From positions 27,281,162-27,345,161 of the forward strand of contig NW_024037072.1 of assembly GCF_015706575.1 (NCBI RefSeq): a DNA stretch of 64,000 bases, in the 5' to 3' direction. Position 1 is the stretch's first letter; each line of letters begins with the position of its first letter. Below are positions 1 to 10,961 of this stretch, one piece after another. The translations under genes were made by a program, and so were the position numbers. The notes under the pieces are model-generated. The model ran no database searches. It had not been told where the DNA came from and saw only the letters and a list, made by a program, of their open reading frames with translations. This stretch comes from Patiria miniata (lineage: Eukaryota > Echinodermata > Asteroidea > Valvatida > Asterinidae).

Positions 1-760
1 GCGCCCTCATGCGTCGAATCTGGACCTTCGTATTAAAAATGTACAAGTACATGATATTTTCAAGTGATGCAGAATTGCAAACTTTTGCACCACATGCTCT
101 GCAAGACATGCACACACATGTACGTGTAATGCGCATGATGTACAATGTACATACAGTGTGTGCGCATTGTTATACGGCACTGAAGTGGAACGCGCGCTGA
201 AGTGTACCTTGTCGGGCATCTGGAAAGACGTAAACTAAGTGATTTTGCTACTTTTTTTTAAGATACCGACTTAAAGCAATTCCGACTTGAGTCAAGTCTT
301 CTATATGCGTGACGTGGTATTTTTGTGCACCTTGAGCGTTGCGTGTAGCGCGTATTTTCCAAAGAGAGCGCGCCACAGAGTAGGTTTTCGTGAAGGGATG
401 GTTTGGAAGAGAGAAATACATTTTCCACCAATTTTGTATTGGAAATGAAGTTTATTTTAACTGTGTTCAGATTAAAATAATTTAAAATACTAAAACCAAG
501 CAGAATCTGTGGGTGAAATGTTATAAAACAAATATTGAATGCTGTATCTCATGGTGAAGTAAAACTAACCTCCCTCGGTGATCCATGGAGCACTTTATTT
601 TGGATCATCTCGGGATGCTAGTTTTACTACACCACTCAAAGCAATCAATATTTTGTATATCATTGTGATTTTCCACCGTGGTCAAATAGATATATGTTGC
701 GTAAAAGGCTTAGTGGAAATGTTTGGCCAGGTTATTGATATATTTTATTGATCTTTTCAG
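1..760. other. No gene recognised; probable intron
   Basis: AT-rich sequence with only short unremarkable open frames. The exon starting at 761 needs two bases from an upstream exon to complete its first codon, so this stretch is most likely intron of that plus-strand gene. I could not find the preceding exon, which probably lies to the left of the window. Confidence 0.4.
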
Positions 761-942
761 TGATTTAGTTGGACGTTGGTATGCTACGTCAATAATAGTT
801 GGGAAATCCACCAGTAAAGCAATGAATCAATGTGGATTCAGCTGCAAAGATCTGCAGCATGTGAAAAATACATTTAATTGTACATCGTGCTCTCAAGGTA
901 CATATGGAGGAGTGTTTGGTGGGTGTAAGCCCTGCCCTCCAG
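761..942 (+). CDS. GCC2/GCC3 cysteine-rich exon of a multi-pass membrane protein (gene partial at 5')
   Basis: The exon follows a pyrimidine-rich acceptor (TCTTTTCAG) and ends at a GTATGT donor at 943. It encodes about 60 residues ending in NCTSCSQGTY and CKPCPPG, the spaced cysteine pattern of GCC2/GCC3 (ephrin-receptor-like) repeats. Its last base joins the first two bases of the exon at 2371 to make a glycine codon, giving CPPG-GFYQD, so the cysteine-rich domain runs across the 1.4 kb intron. The first codon is split, with two bases from a missing upstream exon. A signal peptide and further ectodomain are expected to the left but are not in the window. Confidence 0.75.
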
Positions 943-1168
943 GTATGTCTTCCTATATTTTAGGATAGGCCTATGTTTCATATCTCTTTTACATTTGACA
1001 TCAAATAGTTCTTCAACATGAAGATCATTTAAGTTGACAATTGCTATTATTGCAATTGTCCAATGTCAAGAATTGCCCTGCAATGTACAACCACAGAAGG
1101 TTGATAACCGATGAAGCCAGCACCGTTTTTCAATATAACACGCACAAGCTGAAAAAATGAGATAGTAA

Positions 1169-1555
1169 GGCCAAAAAAAAAAGTCTCCGGTTTCTGGTAT
1201 GGAGCTTGTCCAAAAGTGGTGCGGCGACGCGGCTTTTTTTTTTTTTTACCTGACTTTTTTTTTTTTTACCTGACTTTTTTGCTCCAAATGTCGGCTGGTG
1301 ACTGCAAATGGTGCCCGACTAAACTTAGTGCAAATATATGGGAGTCCAGAGAGGCCACATAAAGCTTATTCTCGATCATAACCCCATCTAAAAACACGTT
1401 GAAATTGCGCTGCAGCAGAATTCCAGTCAAACCAGTGAGTTTGGCGGTTTTGAGACATCATCTTTCATTGAAAAAAAAACTTTTTTCATTTCGCCGACGC
1501 GCATGGCTACGGCGACGCGCGCGCATACCAGAAACCGGAGACTTTTTTTTTGGCC
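1169..1555. mobile_element. MITE-like non-autonomous DNA transposon, copy 1
   Basis: The ends are about 32-base inverted repeats. The left end reads GGCC, an A-run, then AGTCTCCGGTTTCTGGTATG; the right end is its reverse complement. GC-rich subterminal segments containing GGCGACGCG lie inside each end. No transposase frame is visible. A second copy lies at 6796-7162 and a left-arm fragment near 48582. No clear target duplication is visible here, and the superfamily is unknown. Confidence 0.75.
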
Positions 1556-1599
1556 GAACGGACAGACATTTAAAAAGTGACATAATACGGGAACGGTAA

Positions 1600-2285
1600 T
1601 AGCCCGATTATCCGAAGGTTCGACAGTCCGAAGGTTCTCTAGGCCGAAGAGTCATTAGACCGAAGGTTCGTTAGTCCGAAGATTCGATAGTCCGGAGGTT
1701 CGATAGTCCGTAGGTTCGATAGTCCGTAGGTTCAGATAGTCCGTAGGGCCCATTATTCCGAAAATAGCATAAAGGTTATTTAATCTGAAGGCTAGGCTCA
1801 ATAGTCCGATTACACGATAGGATTCTACAGTCTGAATCGACAATAAGGTTCGATAGTCCGAATAGACGATAGGGTTCAGATTCGTCAGTCCGACAATTCG
1901 GACTATCGGACCTTCAAAACTAAATGTCATTAAACTATCGAACTATACTTTCGTAATAATGAACCTTTGGAATATTGAACCTTGTTTTCATTACGGACTG
2001 TTGAACCTTCGGACTAATAAACCTTTCTAAATTCGGACTACCGAACCTTCGGACCAATGAACCTTCGGATTATCGAACCTTCGGACTATCGCGTCAAAAT
2101 GTTCGGATTAAAGAACCTTATTTCATTGTCGGACTATCGAACCCCCTCTTTTCGAAGAGTTGCGCATTTGGTCTGTCAAAATGTTCGGATTAAAGAACCT
2201 TATTTCATTGTCGGACTATCGAACCCCCTCTTTTCGAAGAGTTGCGCATTTGGTCTGTCGAACCTTTGGTCTATCGGGCAGACCC
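1600..2285. repeat. Palindromic short-repeat satellite
   Basis: From about 1600 to 1890 the sequence is a run of degenerate 16-18 base units related to AGTCCGAAGGTTCGAT. From about 1890 to 2285 the units are the reverse complement, ATCGAACCTTCGGACT. The whole block is therefore a very large imperfect palindrome centred near 1900, lying within a protein-coding gene's intron. An 82-base duplication sits in its right arm. Confidence 0.8.
2093..2256. repeat. 82-base tandem duplication
   Basis: Two adjacent copies of an 82-base unit beginning GTCAAAATGTTCGGATTAAA start at 2093 and 2175 and look identical, so this is a recent duplication inside the palindromic satellite. Confidence 0.8.
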
Positions 2286-2370
2286 CGCGGGGAACAAAAG
2301 TCTCAAACAATTTGTTTAAACGAAGTGAAAATACTGTTGTATTTGAGACATTGTACTGATTTTCTTCCAG

Positions 2371-4364
2371 GCGGATTTTACCAGGACATCACCGGATCAG
2401 TCGCCAATCGACGCACTGGTATGAATTGCAAGCAATGTAATAAGGGTACTTACGTCCCACAAAATAAACACCTTGGGAAAACTATCGGTGATTGCGCAGT
2501 TTGTCCAACAGGCACCAATAAGAGTGTTCATGCAGGATACCGAGCATGTCCCTGTGCGTCCAATCACTACCGTAAACACAGGTTCGGTCAATGTTTTTCG
2601 TGTCCCAAAAAAGGAATCAACTGTACGGGAGAATATCAGCATCTTCTGCCAGGATTCTGGTGGACATGGGACTGGGGTCCAGCTGACAACTATCAGTCCT
2701 ACAAGAAATTTGTCAAAAATTTACTCACCTGCAATGATAGCTATGACAGGCACACTGAAAGTTTTCATGGAATGTTACCAAAAGTTCATAAATGTCCTAC
2801 CTCCGAATCGTGTAAGAATCTTGCAGCTGGAATAAACGCAACGTGTGATGATGGTCATGCCGGTTTCCTGTGTACACAATGTCAAGCAGGCAGTTATGCT
2901 TGGCTGGATAAATGCTTTGAGTGTCCAGGGATTTGGGCGTTGATATTGGAAGTCTTGGCAGTTCTTGTCATCCTTGCAGTTTTGCTCATAATTGTCTTAC
3001 TAGAACTCAGACGACACAAACGAAGTGGTCGATCACTCATTAGCTTTCTGTTCTCTCGGTTCAAAATCCTACTAGGCTTTTATCAAATCATGGGTGAGAT
3101 ATTCGAAGTGATGAATGAACTTTGCTGGCCAAAGTCACTGGTAAAACTTGGTTCCTTCTTGCAATTATTGGAGGCCAATTTGATGCAGGTGATTGTCAGT
3201 CCTCGATGTTACTTTCCCGATTTCACCTATCCCAATGTTTACATCGCATTCATTGCTGGTGCGTCGTTCTCGGTTACTGTGATATTGTCAGGATTGGGCA
3301 TTCATGGTTTTAGGCAATTCCATCTGCGGGTGAAGAGTGCACCGGATGAGGTTCGCAAACATACGCTGGCTAAAACAAATGAAAAAATTCTCTTGGCTGT
3401 TGTCATTCTGTTGTTTGTTGCATACCCAAGCTTATCAGCTGTCATCATTAGCTTACTGCCTTCGGGATGTGTCACATTCTCATTGAATGAAAATGAAAAT
3501 GTTACCGTTACTCGGCTCAGATCCGACTACTCCGTTGACTGTAACAGTAGTCAACATGTTGCATTTAACTACGCTGCCGAGGTTTCCGTGTCTTATGTTG
3601 TTGGTTTCCCGACTGTATTACTAATCATGTTATGGTTACATCGTCGTAGACAAGCATCGAAGAAAAACGGTCATCAGCTTGAAACTGCTGGTATCCAGGC
3701 ACACAGTCTCGTTGACCAGCAGTCTTTACTTGATACTGACGACACGGGCCCGTCTTGCAGTTACCATACTGCCAGTCATGCAGATCAAACTCATCCTAGT
3801 GATTCACTACATATGGAAGATAAAGAAATTGCACATATCGGTGATTCTCTTCAACGACTTAGCTCCGAATTACCTCTTGAAGAATCAATAGAAGTAAGCT
3901 CAGAAAGCATTACCTGGGTGAGTTTCCTGGACGAGAACTACAAGGAGCAATATTGGTATTGGGAGATAGTGGAACTAGCTCGCAAAGTCCTCCAAGTCCT
4001 GTTCGTTCTGTTATTCGGTGCGGATGATCAATTCATTCTCTTTGCGACCATTATCGTATCTGTTGCCTTTCTAATCGCCCACGCTTACTTGAAGCCAATG
4101 AAGGATGCCGCAGAGCACCGTATTCAGATGTGGTCCTTGACTACCATCTTTTTGAATCTACTGGCGGCATCCTTGCTTGTATTACCCAGCGAAGATGGCC
4201 ATACCGATGACAGTGATGCAAGGAAGGAATTTCTGGCAGTATTTCTTGTCCTGCTTAACATCAGCATCTTTGTAATCGTGGCGGGTATGTATTTTGATTT
4301 TCTATCGCGCGACATAGTTGCGGTTTGCAAAGTCTTTCGGTCTTTGTCATTTACAATAAGTTAA
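2371..4364 (+). CDS. Cysteine-rich (GCC2/GCC3) multi-pass membrane protein, terminal exon
   Basis: One long exon from the TTCTTCCAG acceptor to TAA at 4362-4364 encodes about 664 residues. The first ~190 residues are extracellular and cysteine-rich, with repeated CxxC pairs such as CKQCNKGTY, CAVCPTGT, CFSCPKKG and CTQCQAGSY, as in GCC2/GCC3 modules. Hydrophobic segments follow at about 2930-3008, 3238-3310, 3388-3459, 3591-3641, 3975-4022, 4032-4092, 4135-4185 and 4230-4300, so roughly eight helices. A charged, probably cytoplasmic, stretch lies near 3642-3930. The C-terminal bundle, with WYWEIVELARKVLQ followed by HAYLKPM, resembles the TRP-like half of large uncharacterised invertebrate proteins. 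A channel or adhesion-sensor role is a guess; no ligand or pore residues are identified. The reading frame is intact. Confidence 0.8.
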
Positions 4365-4880
4365 CAACTTTCAAATGAAGCAGCTTTCCTAAACACAATT
4401 GTTGGCTAAATTGGTAGGTACTTTCTACAGTTACTTATAACATTTTTGATTTACTCTTCTTTTTTTCTTAACTAAACTTGCAGCCGTATTACAGTGGCCC
4501 ACACAAATATTTTGTCTTAAAAATCCGACTGTTTGATCAATTTGATCTTCCCCCTCGTGAGCATATCTGTGTATTATTTGGTTTGTGTTCACATATTTAT
4601 TTTTTAGTGAGTTCCATCCACGTGTGTCTGAAGGTTCTATCCCAAACTGCGTGTTGTAGCTACACTGCAGCATGTTTCCGTCACATATGTCGTTGTCTTG
4701 CACCAAGCCATCATCGCACACAGGAGAAACATCGCGACGATACTGAGCTAACGACAACTCTGATAAGTGGAGTACCTATTGAAGATCGGAGAAACAATAA
4801 CAAGTGCCGTACTGTTTAGGAATTGCATTGTATTTTCCCCTCCAACATCGAAAAAATGATGAATTGAGAATAACTAGGCT
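4365..4880 (+). other. Probable 3' UTR and flank of the upstream gene
   Basis: Sequence just after the stop at 4362-4364. It contains open frames of 108-113 codons on both strands, but neither has a recognisable domain or convincing splice context. I treat it as 3' UTR or flank. Confidence 0.35.
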
Positions 4881-4929
4881 GTGAAGTATGGTCAGAGTAT
4901 TTGATGGCCGTCCTTATTAGTGGATAAAA

Positions 4930-4982
4930 ATGATGATGATGATGATGATGATGATGGGGATGATGATGATGACGATGATGAT
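4930..4982. repeat. GAT microsatellite
   Basis: A run of TGA/GAT trinucleotides with a few interruptions. The polyserine frame predicted on the minus strand is an artefact of this repeat. Confidence 0.95.
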
Positions 4983-5049
4983 CCTGTCTGCAAACATGGG
5001 ACTTTTTGTAGTTTGAGAAAAGTTCGTTTTGACTTGGACGGATAATGAT

Positions 5050-6445
5050 TGAAGCATTGACAAAGGTGGAAACCTTGCATCAGAAGAAATAGTTAAATGA
5101 CTTACGGAATAACCCTTTATTACTTTATATTAGAAATAGTTAAATACATGTATTGGTTTAGAAAATATCTGTTTTCAATTGTTTGTATAGTGCAAACTTC
5201 GTGGCTTCCCTGAATGTTTTTATCATAATCTAGTTGTAATACTTTAACAGCTACAATGTTTCTTTTTGTACCAGGCAGCTCTGTTTCTAATTATTATATA
5301 AACTTAAAATGTCAAACTTTAATCTTTTACGCAGAAATGTCGACTAGTTTTGTATAACCAGTGGTTTTTGTAGCTCAATTCCTTGGTACTAAATAGTGAA
5401 TTTTATGAGCAAAATCGGGCACTGATAAAAGCAAAACTGAGACAGTGAAAAGAGGCTCAATCGGGATGAAAAAATATATATTGCGACAGGCAAACAAAAA
5501 GCCTGGCTACACGCCTGGTATTCATAACCTTTTTGTCATAATCTAGTTTGAATACTAATAGCTAAAAGGGTAAATTATCAACCAGTAATAAGAGAAGTGT
5601 CTAATGTTTCTTTGTCTTTCTTAATTAATTTTTTTTTTTTCAAATACTTAATGGAGAAAACACTAATCTTGTACACACAGTTTTCGACTTGTGCTTTGCA
5701 GTGGTTTTTGTAGCACAAATTAAAGAGTGCTAAATAGTGGGTGAAAGACGCACACAAGCTTAAAAGAAACCCTCATATTTAAGATGTTACCTTGGGTTTA
5801 GTTCATGAATGATTAACGTATTGATGAACACATGTCGTATCCAAGGAAAAGAAAACAAAGAAAGAAAACAAGAACATACGGTTTGGTACTGCAGTTTTGT
5901 ATTTACTCAGAAAAACGAAATGATGATGTTATATTTTTCTTAATGGCTGTGGGTTAAATTCATTAGGTGTTTGCATACAAAATGTGTACATGTGTAGATT
6001 TGTGGCGAATAGATATGTAGCATTGACAAAGGCTAAAACCTTGCATCTGAAGAAAGAGTTACATGACTTATGGAATAACATTTTACTATGTTATATTGAA
6101 TATGTATATTTGTTTTACGCAACGTTTATGGTTATATGGTGACAATAATTAGAAAGTTGATTATAGTCTCTGGGAATCTTTTGATCATTAGTAAGTTTCA
6201 ATACTTTCATAAGGAAAAGTGAGTAGTAGGCCTAATGCATGTAGTGAGAAAGGTGTCTAATGACTCAGTGTACAATGACTCTGCTTTTAGTTATTTCAAG
6301 TACTTGTCTTAATGAGGTGTACATTAATGTTTTACTCATTATTGTCAAATGTAGTTTTGTACAGGCAATATTTTTATAGTTCAAATTCAATGGTGCAAAG
6401 TAGTGGGTTAGATGAAAGCAAAATAGCTAAGAAAGACGTATAAGT
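5050..6445. repeat. Diverged direct duplications, two to three copies
   Basis: A block beginning GCATTGACAAAGG near 5053 recurs, diverged, near 6021 with the same downstream order: an AACCTTGCATC segment, an ATGACTTA.GGAATAAC segment, and later a GTGGTTTTTGTAGC.CAA motif followed by TAAATAGTG. The second half also appears around 5520-5740. The family is unknown, and no coding potential is visible. Confidence 0.6.
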
Positions 6446-6795
6446 ATGTTGCCTCGTATATGAGCTAATTTGTTACAGATTGGGGCATAGCGTTCTGTCT
6501 CCTTACGAAGAAAAACACCATATGTTAAATAAAAAAGAAAAACTGCAAACAAATACTCGTATCAGACGCTTACGAAACTACTGACCGGAAAAAAAACTAA
6601 CAATTTCAAATGCCCCGCGCTGCGATTTTGTCGACCATTTCCCACAATGCACTGTGAAAAATGAACTCTCCGTGGCAAACTCTTGGTGGCGCACAGCATT
6701 GTGAATAGCCCGAGGAAAGCCAAAGTTTACATCATTCATGTCACGTGCCTAAATCGATCTTTAATTTCCAATAGTAAATCTGCGTGTGAACATTA

Positions 6796-7162
6796 GGCCA
6801 AAGTCTCCGTTTTCTGGTATGGAGCTTGCCCAAAAAGTGGTGCGGCGACGCGGCTTTTTTTTTTTTTTACCTGTTTTTTTTTTTGCTTCAAATGTGGGCT
6901 GATGACTGCAAATGGTGCCCGACTAAACCTAAACTTAGTGCAAATATTATGGGAGACCAGAGAGGCCACATTAAGCTTATTCTCGATCATAACCCCATCT
7001 AAAAACACGTTTAAATTGTGCAGCAGCAGGATTCCAGTCAAACCAGTGAGTTTGGCGGTTTTGAGACATCATCTTTCATGGAAAAAAAACTTTTTCATTT
7101 TGCCGACGCGCATGGCTACGGCGACGCGCGCGCATACAAGAAACTGGATACTTTTTTTTGGC
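6796..7162. mobile_element. MITE-like non-autonomous DNA transposon, copy 2
   Basis: Same family as 1169-1555, with shared ends, the GGTGCGGCGACGCGGC left arm and much shared interior. The right end has diverged slightly. ATTA flanks both ends (6792-6795 and 7163-7166), a possible 4-base target duplication that AT-rich sequence could also give by chance. Confidence 0.7.
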
Positions 7163-7166
7163 ATTA

Positions 7167-8780
7167 TAGGAGTAACCTTTTCAAATAAATGTTTGACCTA
7201 AAACGACCGCGAGATGTACAAAAGTGTATATACAGGGAGATAGTTCTCATCCAAATTTCGAAAGTTCGCACTCCGAAACACTGTTGCTTTGCCCTGCAAA
7301 TACTGTTAGATAAACTGTTAGTTTTGCACACTGTAATTTAGTTCAGGTTACTAGCTGAGTTTGGCAATCGGCCACCTCTTCCTTACCCGTCTGTACGGAT
7401 CGGTGACATCTTTAAAATAATAACAGCTGAAGTAGAACTGTACACGAGTTGCTATGGGAGTACATTGTATTATCGTAATTTCTTCTATTTTACTGCTAAT
7501 ATTTCTTTAAAAGTGTGAGTTATGATATTTTTACCGTAGAAAAAAAATGTTATGTCCTCGTTCATGTCTGCATTATTTTGTTTCGAGGGAATAGACTTCC
7601 TATGATTAGGGATACTTTCGGGTTTGTTTATTGCGTAGTATAAGTTCTGAGCAATGCTATTGGAAAAAGACAAGGGGAACAATTGAGAGAGGTAAACGGG
7701 GCTTTAAAACAAGGCTGGATTGGAGACAGGGTTAGAGAACAATTGAGTTAGCAGTGTTAACGACAAATCTTTCAAGTTTTTGCTTTAAATTCCCTCCCCA
7801 AAAATGGATTTTAGAAATACACGGGGAAAAGCACCACACGCGTCAATGAAGCAGTGCATGGCGTTATCCATCTTTTTACGCCGGGCGCAAAATGAAGATG
7901 TAACTGTATCGACGTCCGTATATCGTCTTACAGTACGGCGGAGAGGATTCTGCCTTTGATTATACAAGCATGACATTTGGCTCAAAGTCAGAGTATGACT
8001 GTGTGCCAAATCTCACTATTAAAACCGTCTTTGTACCAAAAATGCTGACGGAGGCGGGGTCGGGGGACGTTTCCCTGCCCCAATTTCAATCCCTGCGCTG
8101 AAAACTCCACTAGAAGCCCCAATAAAATGTTTGTGCCCGCTGCCTTCCTCCTTTATACATTGCCAAACTTATCTGTGTCATTCTTGTGGAAATTGCAAGG
8201 AAATCAAATCAAATCATATATCAAAAATTGGCACCCAACAGCTCTCGAGTCAAAATTTTGACCCCGTTCTCGCAAGAATAACACAAAACGCCCAGTTTTT
8301 AAAGGATGGTTGTGTGGACGTTTATATCCTACTTTGAAATGCTCTTTCCAATTAACATTATTTCGTTTAAAACGCGCGACTGGCCTAAGGGTAATCCAGG
8401 ACGTAATGTCCCGTTAACCCGGCTAGCACCTACCCCCAGAACCCAGTAAAAATACATTGCCGATATCTTGTTTCTGCCCACGGCCAAGGTTGTACTTGAG
8501 TTTGTTATGACGGGGAACTAAATTAACTCAGCTAAGGAACTTGAAGCCAAAACGCAGATGAAACATATACCCCTCCGCTTACAAAAATCATTAACAGGCT
8601 GGCGCATCAACAGCCCGCGGTACGCGTTGTTTTTATTTGCAGCACACATCGTCAATGGATCATGATTATTCAGCTAGTTCGATGTTTATTCATAAGAAAA
8701 TGACAATGACGTCACACCATTGCTATCACTCACTAATGCATGTACATGTACATTAAAGCACGTCAAAGAACGGCACGTCG
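7167..8780. other. Intergenic, nothing recognised
   Basis: No exon-like open frames with domain similarity and no clear repeat ends were found on either strand. The short predicted frames here look random. Confidence 0.4.
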
Positions 8781-8786
8781 TCGAGC

Positions 8787-8855
8787 TGCCACAGTGGCCA
8801 AGTGGATGATGCAGTGCACTATAGATCGAAGATCTGTGGTTCGAACCCTTGCCAG
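8787..8855 (+). repeat. tRNA-like SINE head (Pol III A and B boxes)
   Basis: TGGCCAAGTGG at 8795-8805 fits an A box and GGTTCGAACCC at 8838-8848 fits a B box, 33 bases apart as in a tRNA. I cannot fold a clean acceptor stem, so a tRNA-derived SINE head or tRNA pseudogene is more likely than a working tRNA gene. Confidence 0.5.
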
Positions 8856-10889
8856 TTTTCATTACATATTTGTGTTGGTTGGGATAGGTTTAATTGATGT
8901 TTTAAAATACGACGTATGCTGCACACAAAAATACGCCCACATTACTGTTTGGAGGCGGGGAAATTCAGAGGGCCAGATCAGACAGACACGTGCACCATCG
9001 ACATATGCATCTAAAGTCTTGTTCCCAGACGCAACTTAATAAGTTTCTTTGGCGTTAGGTCAATTCTTTTGGTGCAAGTCAAGGTGAGTAGATCTTGTTC
9101 ACTGTAGACCTACCATTAACTATACGTTTAATATAATATTATGCGTGACCTGTATAGTTACGCAAGTTGTTCATTTTGAACTCCTGTGACTCTTCACATC
9201 ATGTAGGCAAGTGCAGTCATATAGCTTCATTGTATGTGAACAGTAAACAGTACAACAACATTTGACATGCAATTGCAGGAATATTAAATAATTGCATAAG
9301 CTACATTATAACAGTTTAGTAAGGATAATTTTACGCAAAATACATTTCTGAACTATCTAATAGCTTAAAGCTGATAATGTAAACAGCTTAAGGTTTAACA
9401 CAAGCATTTGCAACAACAAATTAAGCTAAAATTCGGAATATGCTTAGATGATACAAGTGTTCAACTACTCGTGAAATAACAAATTGGGAGGATTTTTAGA
9501 AATTGAGACAAATATGTATAGATTTTGGGACGTTTTCGAACGATTTCTTCCCAACTTTTAGGTCAGCTTTACCAGTAACCAGAATTGACGATGTTTTCAC
9601 TGACATGAAGTTTAGAATTTCTCATTACAATTATATTATAATTCTCATTATAATTTACCATTTTAATCATACTGAGCATAGTTTTTGAGAAACACAACGT
9701 TCAAAAGGCCATGTTTTTTTGGGGGGGAGGGGTGCATGAATTTCACTGCTCTGTTGTAGCGTCCAAGTACATAAACGGATTTAGTTTAACAACGGCGACG
9801 CTTAGGCCTTTGCTCGTTTGAAGCAACATAAGTGCTCAAAATCTAAAGAAGGGTGCTGTACAACTAAAGCTGATGAAGTTTCAGCTCAGCTTCAGCTGTA
9901 TATTTCGAGAAAAACAACATTCTAGGATCTCGAATTCACATCAAAAGTTGCCAATCATGTTTTGAATTGGGCCTGAATTCAGCGTCCAAGACACGTCCTC
10001 ACTGAGCCGATTGCAACTACGCGATGTCGCGCACTGATCAGACGAATTATAGCAACAGGGCGCGCGTATACATGTACGTGTGCGTCGTGTCAACGCTTGC
10101 GCGCGCTTCGCCAAATAAAAAAAGCCGAACTAATAACGGAAATTTCCAACAGTGCGTCATAAAACGCACCGTTGGAAAGGCCTTCTTTCGTTGATATCTT
10201 CAAAATGACAGCTTGCCAGAAAGAATAATTTCACAGGGAGTTTAGTCCCTTACTATCTTTCAACCCAGTATGTGTTTCAACAATAATTACGCTATAGTTA
10301 CGTTTTGGATAGCTGTAAATGATGAACTCTGGCTTAATTCAAGTTACTATTTACAAAATAACGATTACTACAATAAAACTAACAATTACGTTTCTCAACA
10401 GGCATGATGAATGATACAAATATTGTTGTAAGAGGTTCATATGACTACAAAAACACCTAACCATGAAGGCTAAGAGTAAATATGTATATAAAAAATATTG
10501 ATCTGTATTTGTGCTTTAAATTTATAGTTTGAACTTGAAATTAGTATACAGCAAACATACACGAATAAAATGCGCGATTGTATATCTTTTAGAAGTAGAT
10601 ATATGTAACAAATTGCAGTAATTATCTCACATTATATTAAAAAAAAAAATTTAAATCGCAATAAAGTAGTACTTTCCACTCAACTAATTCAACTAACGCA
10701 TATTTGTATACAATCCCCTCAAAACTAGAAAGTTAAATATATTGTGTAACTGAAATGTCATATTAGGGATGGGGGAGCGCGAGCGGGCATTCTTCAAACG
10801 TGCATCTTCACTTTAAATGTATCCTTAGATGCTAAGTTTGCAGTAGCACCGTGGAGATAAATATGGTTTTGCAACCTCGTGACATTATC
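8856..10889. other. Intergenic, 3' flank of the receptor kinase
   Basis: No gene recognised. It contains G and A homopolymers and a short GC-rich CpG-containing patch near 10020-10110. An imperfect hairpin at 10143-10178 pairs TTTCCAAC.GTGCGT with ACGCAC.GTTGGAAA across a six-base loop. The receptor kinase stop codon is at 10890-10892, so its 3' UTR lies to the left of that, but I could not place a poly(A) signal. Confidence 0.4.
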
Positions 10890-10961
10890 TTATCTGTCAT
10901 CGAGCCCTCTCCGAATGACACTGGAATTCACATAGTGAGACAAGTCCACCGTCATGTATGT
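10890..10961 (-). CDS. RTK exon 44: C-terminal tail
   Basis: The 24-codon last exon follows a CATTTACAG acceptor and encodes [19 protein letters not shown] and then LDDR before TAA. It starts in phase 0, matching the GTGAGT donor after exon 43. Two tyrosines could be phosphorylation or docking sites, which is inference only. Confidence 0.75.
   Translation of the reverse strand, partial: TYMTVDLSHYVNSSVIRRGLDDR

Larger units (their letters stand above)
943..2370 (+). other. Intron with a TIR element and a palindromic satellite
   Basis: Intron between the two exons of the GCC2/GCC3 protein, with donor GTATGT at 943 and acceptor TTCTTCCAG ending at 2370. It holds a 387-base terminal-inverted-repeat element and about 680 bases of degenerate inverted short repeats, listed separately. 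The open frames predicted inside it come from the repeats. Confidence 0.7.

Noticed and set aside
4431-4819. Open frames of 108 and 113 codons on opposite strands
   Set aside because: No domain, no conserved motif and no splice support; they overlap each other just behind the stop of the upstream gene.
8787-8855. Functional tRNA gene
   Set aside because: A and B boxes are good, but no full acceptor stem or clean anticodon arm could be paired. It is treated as a SINE head or pseudogene.
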